From a virus, in the IMG/VR virus record IMGVR_UViG_3300028388_002150, positions 1-46,469 of that record: DNA of 46,469 nt. One strand, given 5' to 3'. A program made the position numbers and the translations under genes. This document shows, one piece after another, positions 1 to 8,064 of the stretch. The notes beneath the pieces are model-generated. The model did not search any database, was not told the DNA's origin, and was given only the letters and a program-made list of their open reading frames with translations. Every line of letters starts with the position of its first letter. Within the stretch, counting starts at the first letter, position 1.

Positions 1-99
1 CGGGGCGACCAAATTGGTTCCCCTCACGTCCCGCACGCCGATTACAAATCTTGTAGTCACCCTACCCCTAGTGGGCAGGGCCACCCACATTTGCTCGCT
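1..99. repeat. left copy of 99-bp perfect inverted terminal repeat
   Basis: The first 99 bases are the exact reverse complement of the last 99; base 100 breaks the match. The outermost bases 2-23 can themselves form an imperfect hairpin (GGGG...CCCC around ACCAA/TTGGT). The copy holds no complete gene. On the minus strand it carries the same sequence as the last codons and stop of the ribonucleotide reductase gene at the other end. Joined end to end, the two copies would make a 198-bp palindrome. The length 99 equals a k-mer value used by common short-read assemblers, so the visible repeat may be the edge of a longer one. Confidence 0.97.
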
Positions 100-168
100 G
101 TGTGGGTGTCTTTGCTCGTTAGGAGCAACTCGCCAAGTGAGACTCGACTCACCGTGGGCATTACCACG
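61..168. other. run of consecutive hairpins at the left end
   Basis: Five inverted repeats follow one another: 61-81 (CCCT-A-CCC/GGG-C-AGGG), 82-89 with 101-108 (CACCCACA/TGTGGGTG, straddling the inner edge of the terminal repeat), 112-128 (TTGCTC/GAGCAA), 137-152 (GTGAG/CTCAC) and 153-168 (CGTGG/CCACG). A direct repeat TTTGCTCG(C/T)T occurs at 90-99 and 111-120. No gene lies here and no good promoter is visible before the scaffold gene. This could be a packaging or processing site, a structured leader RNA, or part of a larger inverted-repeat element cut by the sequence end. Confidence 0.7.
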
Positions 169-213
169 TAAAAAAGTGTATTATCATTAAGGGGGCGAGA
201 AGTCATTGAAGTT

Positions 214-864
214 ATGACAGAAGAAGAAATCCAGTCTTTGAAAGAGGCTAAAGAGGCCGCAGAAGCAGCACAAGCTGCAGCACAGGCCGCCGCAGAAGCT
301 GCGAAAGCTGAAGCGGAAAAAGCTAAGAGCGACCTAACCGGAGTTGTGGATGAACTCAAGGAGGAACGACGTAAAAAGCAAGAAGCTCTTGAAAGACAAC
401 AGAATATTAATAATCCAAATCCAAACCCAGAATCTTCTGGCGAACCTGACGTTAACCAATTAGTTGAACAGGCCCTTGCTAAGAAGGAAAGGGAACGGGC
501 TGAAAACGAAGTTAAGTCTGCTATTGAAGAATTCAAGAACAGCAAGACAGAGTTCCAGTCTGATACTACTGGTATGGTGTTTGAAAAGTTTAAGAAAGAT
601 TTATCACGGTTTAATTTCTCAGACATTCAGTCTAAGGAAGAAGCTAAGAAGAGACTCAACGAGGCGTATGATTTCCTACGTCGTCAAGAGAACTCCGGTG
701 GCGAAAGCACCTACGAAGGTACTGATAACCCTCCGAGCACTCCATCTTCTGAAGATAAGTCGCTTCCGGCTGATGCTAAAAGCATGGGACTTGACCCTGA
801 ACGATACAACAAACTATCATCCAAGTATGGAGACGCTCTAGCTGGCCTAGGATTTGGTCGCTAA
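214..864 (+). CDS. putative capsid scaffolding protein
   Basis: This 216-aa acidic protein has an Ala/Glu/Lys-rich N-terminal coiled coil (about residues 1-60), a proline/asparagine linker, a second charged helical region (about 85-155) and a low-complexity Ser/Pro/Gly tail ending GLGFGR. Composition and position, two genes before the major capsid gene, are typical of phage scaffolds, which fill the procapsid and leave or are cleaved during maturation. No protease gene is recognised nearby. The ATG at 214 is the first good start; the purine-rich stretch upstream is poorly placed as a ribosome binding site. The function rests on context and composition, not on a family signature. Confidence 0.65.
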   Translation: MTEEEIQSLKEAKEAAEAAQAAAQAAAEAAKAEAEKAKSDLTGVVDELKEERRKKQEALERQQNINNPNPNPESSGEPDVNQLVEQALAKKERERAENEVKSAIEEFKNSKTEFQSDTTGMVFEKFKKDLSRFNFSDIQSKEEAKKRLNEAYDFLRRQENSGGESTYEGTDNPPSTPSSEDKSLPADAKSMGLDPERYNKLSSKYGDALAGLGFGR

Positions 865-876
865 TTAAATTAAATA

Positions 877-1392
877 ATGATTCGAAAAGTTGGTTCATTA
901 GGCCGCTTTGGTGGTCCTATCCTAGTTGACCGCATCGTAACAAACTCTGTTACTGTGGCAATTAGTGATGCTGTCTCGACTACTAGTGGCTTCGCTGCTC
1001 TTGGAACCACTGGCAACCCTGTCCTTGGACACGTGGTTGGCATTCAAGGACGTGACGGTCTTTCAATTGTGAAAGATGGTACATTCCTTAACAACCCAGG
1101 AGACGCTCACACTGTCGCATCTGACAACCAAACTGTAGCTAAGACAAAGGTTGTTGTTGACATCGACACTAACGCTATCTACACAGCTGAGCTAGACGCT
1201 GCTGCCGGTACTACTACTGGCTCAGACCTAGCTGGCTACAACATGGACTTGGCAGACGAGGAAAGCCTCGACGAGTCCACCGCTGCAGAAACTACTGCAC
1301 AATATTACTCACATGGTTTGGACCCGAACTTCGGTGACGGCTCAACCCAAGTATTAGTTAACATCCTTGAATCAGAAGTCTTCGGCTTCTAG
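877..1392 (+). CDS. putative head decoration or minor capsid protein
   Basis: This 171-aa protein is rich in Gly, Thr, Ala and Val, with predicted beta-strands and a long acidic loop near residues 120-140. It lies 12 bp after the scaffold gene and 26 bp before the major capsid gene. Small beta-rich proteins at this position are often capsid decoration or fibre proteins. There is no signal peptide and no recognisable catalytic motif. No Shine-Dalgarno sequence is seen; the start follows an A/T-only stretch. The structural role is inferred from position and composition; the exact role is unknown. Confidence 0.5.
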   Translation: MIRKVGSLGRFGGPILVDRIVTNSVTVAISDAVSTTSGFAALGTTGNPVLGHVVGIQGRDGLSIVKDGTFLNNPGDAHTVASDNQTVAKTKVVVDIDTNAIYTAELDAAAGTTTGSDLAGYNMDLADEESLDESTAAETTAQYYSHGLDPNFGDGSTQVLVNILESEVFGF

Positions 1393-1418
1393 TTTCACCT
1401 TAATTTTATTTATTTACT

Positions 1419-2390
1419 ATGATTGAATTACGTAGCAAATGGGGTGAACTGATTAAAGGAGTCGGAATCGAAATCTTAGAAGCTATTGACCAGGGAAGCT
1501 CGCTCTATACCCCGGGTATCTCTAGCCTCTTGATGACTGACTCATCTGATTCAGCCCAAAAGAACTTTACAGGAAAAGTAGCTGAAAACCGAATCACCCG
1601 AAAGGATGAGGCGGAAGATACAGACGAACTTGGACGTTACAAGACTTACCTAACTACAGTAGACTACACAGCTTACGCTGCAAAGATTGAGGTTTCACGA
1701 GAACAGCTCATGGACCGAGACTTTGCTAGTACGCTAGATGAGGCTACTGACATTGGTCGAGCTTCTAACTTCTCCCAAGACGAAGCTGGTATTCAGCTAT
1801 TTAACGGTGGTTTCACTACCCGAGACGAAGAGATTCGTGGGTACCGATACCAGTACTACGGAGACGGAGTGCCTACTTTCTCAGTACAGCACCCTACCCC
1901 AGTACCAGGACAATCTGCTCAATCTAACGCATCTGCTACAGGTATTACCTTGACAGAAGCTAACCTTGAGACAGCTCGTCTTGCCCTAAGGAAGCAGCAA
2001 ACTGACGCTGGTGGTCCTATGACCATGGGTGGTTCAGAAACAATCGTTGCTCCTATTGCACTAGAAAAGACTGCTCGTGTTATCACAGAGTCAGAGAAAG
2101 TTTCTGGTTCACAAAATAACGACATCAACACTTATCAAGGTGCTGTAAACCTTACTACATCTGTACTCATGGATGCAGTTAACGGTGGTTCAGACACTGC
2201 ATGGTTCCTAGTTGTACCTGGAGCTACACGCTTCATGCACGACATACGAGAAGCTATGCAACCTTGGACTGAAGTGGATGAAGACAAGAAGACCCTAACT
2301 GTCGGTATGTACGGACGGTGGGCAAACTACACCAAGGACTGGCGACGTTCTTGGGGTTCACTTGGAGACGGACAAGCTTACTCAGCTTAG
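1419..2390 (+). CDS. major capsid protein (HK97-like fold expected)
   Basis: This 323-aa protein has the pattern of phage major capsid proteins: an N-terminal helical arm, an extended E-loop-like region around residues 45-85, and a mid region reading LRKQQTDAGG, then IVAPIALEKTAR and a later WFLVVPGA segment (spine helix and P-domain style). It follows the scaffold and decoration genes and precedes small head/tail genes, the usual order. The upstream sequence is A/T-only without a Shine-Dalgarno motif, unexpected for what should be the most abundant protein. The HK97 fold is expected from family resemblance and has not been tested here. Confidence 0.85.
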   Translation: MIELRSKWGELIKGVGIEILEAIDQGSSLYTPGISSLLMTDSSDSAQKNFTGKVAENRITRKDEAEDTDELGRYKTYLTTVDYTAYAAKIEVSREQLMDRDFASTLDEATDIGRASNFSQDEAGIQLFNGGFTTRDEEIRGYRYQYYGDGVPTFSVQHPTPVPGQSAQSNASATGITLTEANLETARLALRKQQTDAGGPMTMGGSETIVAPIALEKTARVITESEKVSGSQNNDINTYQGAVNLTTSVLMDAVNGGSDTAWFLVVPGATRFMHDIREAMQPWTEVDEDKKTLTVGMYGRWANYTKDWRRSWGSLGDGQAYSA

Positions 2391-2431
2391 TTCCTCTGTG
2401 AATTTGCAATGCAGTTACGGCTGTATTGTAG

Positions 2432-2513
2432 CCATACTCAGCTCCTAGTCGTACCGACAGGTACAGGGGGCTGGGCTATGGTTGTAAATCCTACACCATA
2501 TAATTGCAATTAT
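2432..2513 (+). other. structured intergenic hairpin after the capsid gene
   Basis: A long interrupted stem (CCATA, CAGC, GTACC paired with GGTAC, GCTG, TATGG; tetraloop GACA at 2456-2459) lies at 2432-2481, followed by a perfect 14-bp palindrome at 2500-2513 (ATAATTGCAATTAT). No U-run follows the stem, so it is not a standard terminator. A stable hairpin just after the capsid gene could set an RNA 3' end or a processing site that raises capsid yield over the next genes. That role is inference. Confidence 0.55.
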
Positions 2514-2532
2514 GAGATTAAAATTTTAACAC

Positions 2533-2799
2533 ATGGTAACTATCACTAATACCATTGATAAAGACCTGACTCTTCAGTTTAAGGGAGAAACATATGTTCT
2601 TCCAGCTGGTGTGAAGGAAAAGTTCCCTACGGAAGTAGCGGCTCAATGGGTTAACATTTATGGATTCCTTAGTATAGAAGGAACTTCAGATAAAGAAGTA
2701 GAAAAGCTAGCAGAAGAAATTACAGCGAAAGAAGTAAAGCCAAAGAAGAAAGCGGCAAAGAAGACCACTAAGAAAGAATCTAAAGATTCAGATAAATAA
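2533..2799 (+). CDS. small structural protein with lysine-rich tail, unknown
   Basis: This 88-aa protein has a compact N-terminal beta-rich region (about residues 1-55) and a highly basic tail of KKAAKK type from residue 72. It sits between the capsid hairpin and the next small structural gene with a 2-bp gap, within the late operon. Its small size, basic tail and head-gene neighbours suggest a DNA- or capsid-associated minor virion protein. I do not recognise the family. Confidence 0.55.
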   Translation: MVTITNTIDKDLTLQFKGETYVLPAGVKEKFPTEVAAQWVNIYGFLSIEGTSDKEVEKLAEEITAKEVKPKKKAAKKTTKKESKDSDK

Positions 2800-2801
2800 T
2801 T

Positions 2802-3188
2802 ATGTTACACTATCAAACACAGAATGCTGTAACAGCCTTTGATGACGTAACTCTAACCACAGACTTTGCCGACAATCGGTACGAGCTAGCGGTGGAGGGT
2901 ATGTCTAAGTTATCTCTTGATATTGGTTACACTGCAAATGACGCAACCAACGTATTGGAGATGGCTATTGAACACTCAACTGATGGTACTAACTGGTACC
3001 AACTAGTGATTGACGATACTTCTACAGTATCTGATATCTCTGCTCGTGAGTGGAACATAACAGGCTCAGCCAATTTAAATGTTATTCTAGATATTGCATA
3101 TCAGAATGTGCGTATCTCACTAAAAGAAACTGTTAACGCCTCAACAGCGGGTTCAGCTACAGTCGTAGCAATGCCATCTGGAATGTAA
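2802..3188 (+). CDS. putative minor virion protein, beta-rich
   Basis: This 128-aa protein has alternating hydrophobic and polar residues and a motif of the type STDGTNWYQL, common in beta-sandwich virion domains. It begins 2 bp after the upstream gene, so translation is probably coupled. There are no membrane segments or catalytic motifs. A head or neck decoration role fits the position between capsid and fibre genes but is inference. Confidence 0.5.
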   Translation: MLHYQTQNAVTAFDDVTLTTDFADNRYELAVEGMSKLSLDIGYTANDATNVLEMAIEHSTDGTNWYQLVIDDTSTVSDISAREWNITGSANLNVILDIAYQNVRISLKETVNASTAGSATVVAMPSGM

Positions 3189-3219
3189 TGTTAACATAGT
3201 TAACTAATAACAAACACAA

Positions 3220-3951
3220 ATGAAGAATCCAACCATACTGAAAGATGAGTTGAGTATTCTTAAGGCAGATAAGTCAGCTGTTTTAATTGAGATAAGGAAT
3301 CGAAGCGAAGAGCTAAAGAGTATCAACACTCTATTAGACGAAGCTGAGAAAACCCTGTCGGACATGACAAACAAAATAAACAAAGAGACAGCACGACGTG
3401 AAGATATTAACGCTCGTGCTATTTCTTTATCTAAGAAGGTCGCTAGGCTAGAAGAGAAAGCCAAGGAGACAAAGAAGAAAGCTGAAACAGAACGCCTTAA
3501 ATACTCGCAGGAAACTAAACTACATCTTGGACGTATCAGAGAATTAAGTATAAAGGAAGAGGAACTACAAGATAGTATTACTGAACTAAAGGAAACCTTT
3601 GACAGGAATGCTAACGCCCTCAACCTTAACTTATCTGAACTAAGAGGCAAGTATCAGGAACTGAATACTGCCCACACGAATAAACATAAAGAACTTCGGG
3701 AGGCCGAAAAACAAATAGAGAAGATTAAAGCTGAAGAGAAACGCTTAACCAAAGAAAGATTAAAGCGTGAGGATAAAATCCGTACAAGAGAAAGAGCTTT
3801 AGAACGAAGAGAACAAGGCCTAGAGAAGAGGGAGGAAGATGTCCAGAAAATGGCAAGCGACCTCATTGTTGTTTATTTCCGCTTAAAAGAACTTTACGCT
3901 AAGGTAGACCCTAGTGTGGATATAGATAAAATAATAACTAAAGTAGAATAA
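3220..3951 (+). CDS. coiled-coil protein, unknown function
   Basis: This 243-aa protein is almost wholly predicted alpha-helical, with heptad-like charged repeats from about residue 5 to 225 (many EELKS, EKAKE and REKREE style stretches). It lies in the late operon 4 bp before a long fibre-like gene. The coiled coil could be a structural spacer, fibre shaft or assembly factor. Alignments to SMC or myosin-like proteins would be compositional. I do not recognise a specific family. Confidence 0.5.
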   Translation: MKNPTILKDELSILKADKSAVLIEIRNRSEELKSINTLLDEAEKTLSDMTNKINKETARREDINARAISLSKKVARLEEKAKETKKKAETERLKYSQETKLHLGRIRELSIKEEELQDSITELKETFDRNANALNLNLSELRGKYQELNTAHTNKHKELREAEKQIEKIKAEEKRLTKERLKREDKIRTRERALERREQGLEKREEDVQKMASDLIVVYFRLKELYAKVDPSVDIDKIITKVE

Positions 3952-3955
3952 GAAC

Positions 3956-5680
3956 ATGAGTTTTCCATTCAATATAACGAATCCAGGATTTATACTCGGC
4001 GGACAATTAACATCAGGGGAAGCAGATTTTGTTACAGAGCTTGCGGCACTAAGCCCAAGTGACGGTGACATCTTTGTATATAGAACAGCCGGAGGTGCAT
4101 GGACACTAGAAGCAAAGCCAGCGGGTGGTGCAAACCCAGCCATCAACGATATAACCGATATCGTAATTACATCAGTTACAGATAACGAAGTACTAGCATA
4201 TGATAACACTTCTGGTAATTGGATTAATCAGACAGCGGCTGAAGCGGGGTTAGCCACAGCTGCTCAAGGTGCACTAGCTGATACCTCAGTACAGCCTGGT
4301 GACAACATCTCGGGCTTAACCAATGACTCAGGCTTTATTACAAGTTACACCGTAACAGAAGGAGATGTCACTGCCCACCAAGCAGCCCTATCTATTACCG
4401 AGTCACAAATCTCAGACTTAGCTAACTACGAGACAAAAGCCGTCGCTAACGGTAGCCTTACCGCTGTCTTAGATACTTTCTACGTGTGTGTGTCTAACTC
4501 TACTTTTACCGACCCCACCCCAACAGAAGGAAAAGGTTTTACAGTACTTGTTCGTAATGGTACAGCAACAGTAGGAGGTACAGGGTACGGAACTGCTGGA
4601 ACTATCATTCATCGTATATTCCACTCAGGGGCATGGGCTAATTATGAGTACAATGTATCAAGTACATTTGCCACCGCAGCTCAAGGGGCTACTGCTGATA
4701 CCGCTGTTCAACCTGGTGATGACGCAGACACCCTAGGTAGTGGTGCAGCAACAGATGGTTGGGTACTAACTGCCGACGGTGCAGGAAACGCTGCTTGGGA
4801 GGCAGCCACAGGAGGTGGTATTGCTAATATCGTGGAAGACACAACCCCACAACTAGGTGGTACTTTAGACCTTAATAGTCAGACAATCACAGGGACAATC
4901 ACACCATCGGCTGACGGTGTATACGATATTGGTACATCATCGGCTGGTTATGTAGCGTTGTATACTGGAAATATACGCTCTGACATTGTTGATATTGAGA
5001 CAAACAGTGGAGACGAGATTACACGATTTGAGACATCAGCATCTCCTGTCAACTACCTAAATGTTAAAAACTCTGCTACTGGTAACGCACTTCCTGTTAC
5101 GGCCACTGGTACAGACACCAACATTTCAATTAACTTAGTTCCTAAAGGTACAGGAGAGGTACAAGTAAGCGGCGACAAAATCGTTACAGAAACAGACACC
5201 CAAACGCTAACCAACAAAACACTTACTTCCCCAACAATTGATTCTCCTACTTTTTCAGATGTAAATGAAGTGCCACTCGACGGAACACCAGACACAGACC
5301 ACACAGCTAACGGCCCTGTCACTTCAACCTTCAACGCAGGTGCAACACTCGCACCGGGCGATGTTGTTTACATGGGAACAGGCGGTACTTGGCTATTAGC
5401 AGACGCAGACGCAACTGCTAGTGCTGAGAAGCTCATCGGTATCGCCCTTGAGTCTAAGACTTCTGGGCAAGCCTGTAAGGTAGCTCTCCCTGGCTCATTT
5501 GTTAGAGATGATACATGGAACTGGACAGCAGGTGATACACTATATCTATCACTTACAGCAGGTGACCTTCAATCAACAGTAGCGGCAACTGCTACTGACG
5601 ATGTTAGCCGAGTGATTGGCTACGCAGTATCAGCAGACGTTATCTACTTACAACCACAACAGGGTGTAGTACACGTTTAA
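3956..5680 (+). CDS. tail- or head-fibre-like protein
   Basis: This 574-aa low-complexity protein is rich in Thr, Ala, Gly and Asp, with internal near-repeats: a TAAQGA-ADT-VQPGD segment occurs near residues 100 and 240. A motif of the type GLTNDSGFIT, common in phage fibre shafts, lies near residue 118. The C-terminal 120 residues look like a globular beta domain (GDVVYMG, then LIGIALES, then DVIYLQPQQ) of the kind that ends many phage fibre and structural proteins. Fibre trimers usually bind host surface glycans; no enzyme motif is seen. Confidence 0.65.
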   Translation: MSFPFNITNPGFILGGQLTSGEADFVTELAALSPSDGDIFVYRTAGGAWTLEAKPAGGANPAINDITDIVITSVTDNEVLAYDNTSGNWINQTAAEAGLATAAQGALADTSVQPGDNISGLTNDSGFITSYTVTEGDVTAHQAALSITESQISDLANYETKAVANGSLTAVLDTFYVCVSNSTFTDPTPTEGKGFTVLVRNGTATVGGTGYGTAGTIIHRIFHSGAWANYEYNVSSTFATAAQGATADTAVQPGDDADTLGSGAATDGWVLTADGAGNAAWEAATGGGIANIVEDTTPQLGGTLDLNSQTITGTITPSADGVYDIGTSSAGYVALYTGNIRSDIVDIETNSGDEITRFETSASPVNYLNVKNSATGNALPVTATGTDTNISINLVPKGTGEVQVSGDKIVTETDTQTLTNKTLTSPTIDSPTFSDVNEVPLDGTPDTDHTANGPVTSTFNAGATLAPGDVVYMGTGGTWLLADADATASAEKLIGIALESKTSGQACKVALPGSFVRDDTWNWTAGDTLYLSLTAGDLQSTVAATATDDVSRVIGYAVSADVIYLQPQQGVVHV

Positions 5681-5690
5681 TTAAACTAAT

Positions 5691-6104
5691 ATGTATACAG
5701 CAAAAATAACAAACAAAAGTTTTGACAAAGCCAATAGTCAACTTCTAGTAGATGTAACATTTACCGATGGAACAGATACTCAGACACAAAGCCTACGTTT
5801 TGGTGCAGATTTTGACTTTAACGCAATTAAGAAAAACATAAAACAACGCCTAGACTTACTTAATGCAGGAGAAGCAAATGTTACAGCTATTGCAGTAGGT
5901 GAAGTTGACGTTTCTACTATTGTGGAAGACCCACGACCAGCAGCAGAAATTGAAGCAGATGAGTGGCTACGTGATTTTAGGCGATTAGAAAAGGTGCAAC
6001 AACTTATTGACCTAGGAGTATTAACTGGAAATGAAACACCAGTAACTAACCTACGCACGAAAGTATCTACTGACTTCAAGCCAGCGTACATTAACTTATT
6101 CTAG
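5691..6104 (+). CDS. small protein after fibre gene, unknown
   Basis: This 137-aa protein has a beta-rich N-terminal half with a repeated VTFTDGTDTQTQ-like strand and a helical, charged C-terminal half ending AYINLF. It directly follows the fibre gene with an A/T-only spacer. Fibre chaperones or fibre-assembly proteins often occupy this position, but no family signature is visible, so the role stays open. Confidence 0.45.
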   Translation: MYTAKITNKSFDKANSQLLVDVTFTDGTDTQTQSLRFGADFDFNAIKKNIKQRLDLLNAGEANVTAIAVGEVDVSTIVEDPRPAAEIEADEWLRDFRRLEKVQQLIDLGVLTGNETPVTNLRTKVSTDFKPAYINLF

Positions 6105-6107
6105 TTT

Positions 6108-6827
6108 ATGGCAATAGCAAACACCACTTCAGCTTCAATAGCAAACTGGTCAAGCAGTAATCCAGCGACAGCAAGTTTTGACTGTTCTGGCGGTGATTTT
6201 CTATACGTCACTCTTTTTGGTAATGGTAGTATGTCAGCCGTATCAGCTACATATAATGGAGTAGCATTAACATTACTTCACCTCACAGCAGATGCAGAGG
6301 GCAATAAGCAAGCGGTGTTTTATCTAGCTAATCCAGCTTCAGGTTCAAACACATTATCTGTATCAAGGACAGGTGGTTCAAACTTGTCTATTGTGGCAAG
6401 TGCTTATTCAGGTACAGATACAACAACCCCCATAGATAATTGGACTTTTGACGGTGGTGGCACAGGATTAACTACAAAATCTGTTTCAGTAACAGTAGGA
6501 GATGCAGACAATTGGTTACTAGGGAGCTTCCGATATGAGGGTACTTGGACAGGTACAAATACTACCCAACGAGTAGCTTCATCAACAGTGCTAGAAGCAA
6601 TTTGGGACACTAACGGTACAATCGGCTCCACTGGTTCGGTCACAGAAACGTGGACTAGTGGCGGCTTTAGGTTAGTGGGTATCACACTTACTTCTCTAGC
6701 TGTTGCAGCAGCAGCAGGTGGCTCAAGCATTAAATCAATCGCAGGTGTCACAAAGGCAAACATTAAAAGTATGGCAGGTGTAACAGAAGCTAACACTAAG
6801 TCAGTTGCAGGTATAAGTAACGTGTAA
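6108..6827 (+). CDS. putative virion surface protein with C-terminal triple repeat
   Basis: This 239-aa Ser/Thr/Gly-rich protein has no charged core and resembles beta-sandwich domains of phage tail or capsid fibres. Its last 35 residues hold three near-copies of an 11-residue unit (KSIAGVTKAN, KSMAGVTEAN, KSVAGISNV). Such short C-terminal repeats occur in phage structural proteins from metagenomes; their role is unknown. The gene lies between fibre genes and the lysis cassette. The structural call is inferred. Confidence 0.5.
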   Translation: MAIANTTSASIANWSSSNPATASFDCSGGDFLYVTLFGNGSMSAVSATYNGVALTLLHLTADAEGNKQAVFYLANPASGSNTLSVSRTGGSNLSIVASAYSGTDTTTPIDNWTFDGGGTGLTTKSVSVTVGDADNWLLGSFRYEGTWTGTNTTQRVASSTVLEAIWDTNGTIGSTGSVTETWTSGGFRLVGITLTSLAVAAAAGGSSIKSIAGVTKANIKSMAGVTEANTKSVAGISNV

Positions 6828-6857
6828 CAGACTAAGTAGTAAGTAATAAAAACAATT

Positions 6858-7073
6858 ATGAAAAAATTTTATTCAACAACATACACAAACGAGCTGATGA
6901 AACTCCTGGGTGTATTTGCTCTTATCTTGGGCTTTGACCTACCAGAAGAAACTGAAGCTATTGTTGGTGCTGTCGTTGTACTAGGTGGTGCTATATACAC
7001 AATGTACCAGCGGTACAAGGCAGGTAAGGAAGGCCGAGCAGACATGGTTAACCTGCTAGGAATAAGGAAATAA
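6858..7073 (+). CDS. putative holin
   Basis: This 71-aa protein has two hydrophobic stretches (about residues 14-25 and 34-50) and a basic C-terminal tail. Size and topology fit a class II holin, which makes the inner-membrane lesion that releases endolysin or triggers lysis. It starts a three-gene run with a second membrane protein and an amidase, with gaps of 2-3 bp, so it is almost certainly part of a lysis cassette. Holins are too diverse for a firm assignment by eye. Confidence 0.65.
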   Translation: MKKFYSTTYTNELMKLLGVFALILGFDLPEETEAIVGAVVVLGGAIYTMYQRYKAGKEGRADMVNLLGIRK

Positions 7074-7075
7074 TT

Positions 7076-7504
7076 ATGACTATGTGCTCCCAAGAAGAAA
7101 CAAAACAAGCTGCCCACGAAGCGGTAGAAGAAACCTTATTTACACCAGACCAACATGGCAATACCCGCTTTGGTCGTGAGGTGCACGATGCTGTTTTTGA
7201 AGAGGGGGCAGATGGTTCACCTAGCCGATTCCAACGTGAACTCAAAAAAGGCTTCTATAATACCTTTGGCAAATGGTTCTTTGGTGGTGGTGCAGTAGTC
7301 TTGTTAGGACTGGCAGGGCTTTACTTTCAAGTGCAAGACCACGAAGAAAAACTAAGTGAGGGTGGTCGGTACACTGAAGCAGACGCTATTGAAGATGACC
7401 GCCTACAAGAAGCGAGAGATGCACGACAAGACCAAGATATTCAGAACTTACGTGAGGAAATTAACAACAAGCTTGACCAGATAATTAGCCGACTTATTCC
7501 ATAA
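7076..7504 (+). CDS. single-pass membrane protein of the lysis cassette
   Basis: This 142-aa protein has a soluble N-terminal region, one clear transmembrane helix at about residues 64-84 (GGAVVLLGLAGLYF) and a C-terminal charged coiled coil (about 95-138). It sits between holin and endolysin genes. It could be a second holin, an antiholin or an inner-membrane spanin-like protein; the coiled coil after a single membrane segment favours the last, but no outer-membrane partner is recognised. A second ATG two codons later (7082) is an alternative start. Confidence 0.55.
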   Translation: MTMCSQEETKQAAHEAVEETLFTPDQHGNTRFGREVHDAVFEEGADGSPSRFQRELKKGFYNTFGKWFFGGGAVVLLGLAGLYFQVQDHEEKLSEGGRYTEADAIEDDRLQEARDARQDQDIQNLREEINNKLDQIISRLIP

Positions 7505-7507
7505 CTT

Positions 7508-7993
7508 ATGAACAAACCAGAAGTAGTAATAACCCACCACGCTGTATCTCTAAAGCACCACACTGTTAACGATGTTGACAATTGGCACAGAGAACGGTGG
7601 CCAGGGTTTGTATCCAGAAAAGGATACCACGTCGGATACCACTATGTCATAGACTGGGATGGTAAGGTAACCAACACAAGAGACCATGATGAGGAAGGTG
7701 CACACACACTAGGAATGAACAAACGTTCCATTGGTGTATGTTTTATGGGTAACTTTGATATCCACACACCCTCAGCCAAACAGCTTCGGGCATGGGAAAG
7801 TCTATACAGGAAACTTGTAAAGCAATACCCAGACATTAAGTTCGAACCTCACCGCAGGTATGCAGTTAAGTCTTGTCATGGCAAGCTGTTACCAGACACC
7901 TACTTTCAGGTGACTGGGCAACTATCCTACATACAAGAACTTAGGAGAATAGTATCAAAGCTACTCTCATTACTTAAAAACAAGCAGAGGTAA
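7508..7993 (+). CDS. endolysin, N-acetylmuramoyl-L-alanine amidase (T7 lysozyme type)
   Basis: This 161-aa protein is a stand-alone Amidase_2/PGRP domain that cleaves the bond between N-acetylmuramic acid and L-alanine in peptidoglycan. By analogy with T7 lysozyme, the zinc ligands are His11 (in ITHHA), His115 (in EPHRRY) and Cys123 (in KSCHGK), with Tyr46 and Lys121 in catalytic positions. The GAHTLGMN...SIGVCFMGNFD core is typical of the family. There is no signal peptide, so release needs the holin. The length matches the family. It follows the two membrane proteins at 6858-7504, completing a lysis cassette. Confidence 0.92.
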   Translation: MNKPEVVITHHAVSLKHHTVNDVDNWHRERWPGFVSRKGYHVGYHYVIDWDGKVTNTRDHDEEGAHTLGMNKRSIGVCFMGNFDIHTPSAKQLRAWESLYRKLVKQYPDIKFEPHRRYAVKSCHGKLLPDTYFQVTGQLSYIQELRRIVSKLLSLLKNKQR

Positions 7994-7997
7994 TATT

Positions 7998-8032
7998 CAG
8001 ATAGAGCACCAAGCGAGAGGTGTTCTATTCTG
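7998..8032 (+). other. strong hairpin between endolysin and fibre genes
   Basis: CAGA plus TAGAGCACC pairs with GGTGTTCTA plus TCTG (one bulged T, 8-nt loop), a 13-bp stem just after the endolysin stop. It has no U-run. It overlaps a possible GTG start at 8020 and argues for the later ATG at 8065 for the next gene. It may act as an RNA processing or partial termination site separating lysis from fibre expression. Confidence 0.6.
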
Positions 8033-8064
8033 AGGGTTACACGATTATTAATTATAGAATTTAC

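Noticed and set aside
57-626. Minus-strand 189-codon frame opposite the scaffold gene
   Set aside because: It is antisense to an Ala/Glu-rich coiled coil, which produces Ser/Leu/Ala-rich shadows; it also runs into the terminal repeat.
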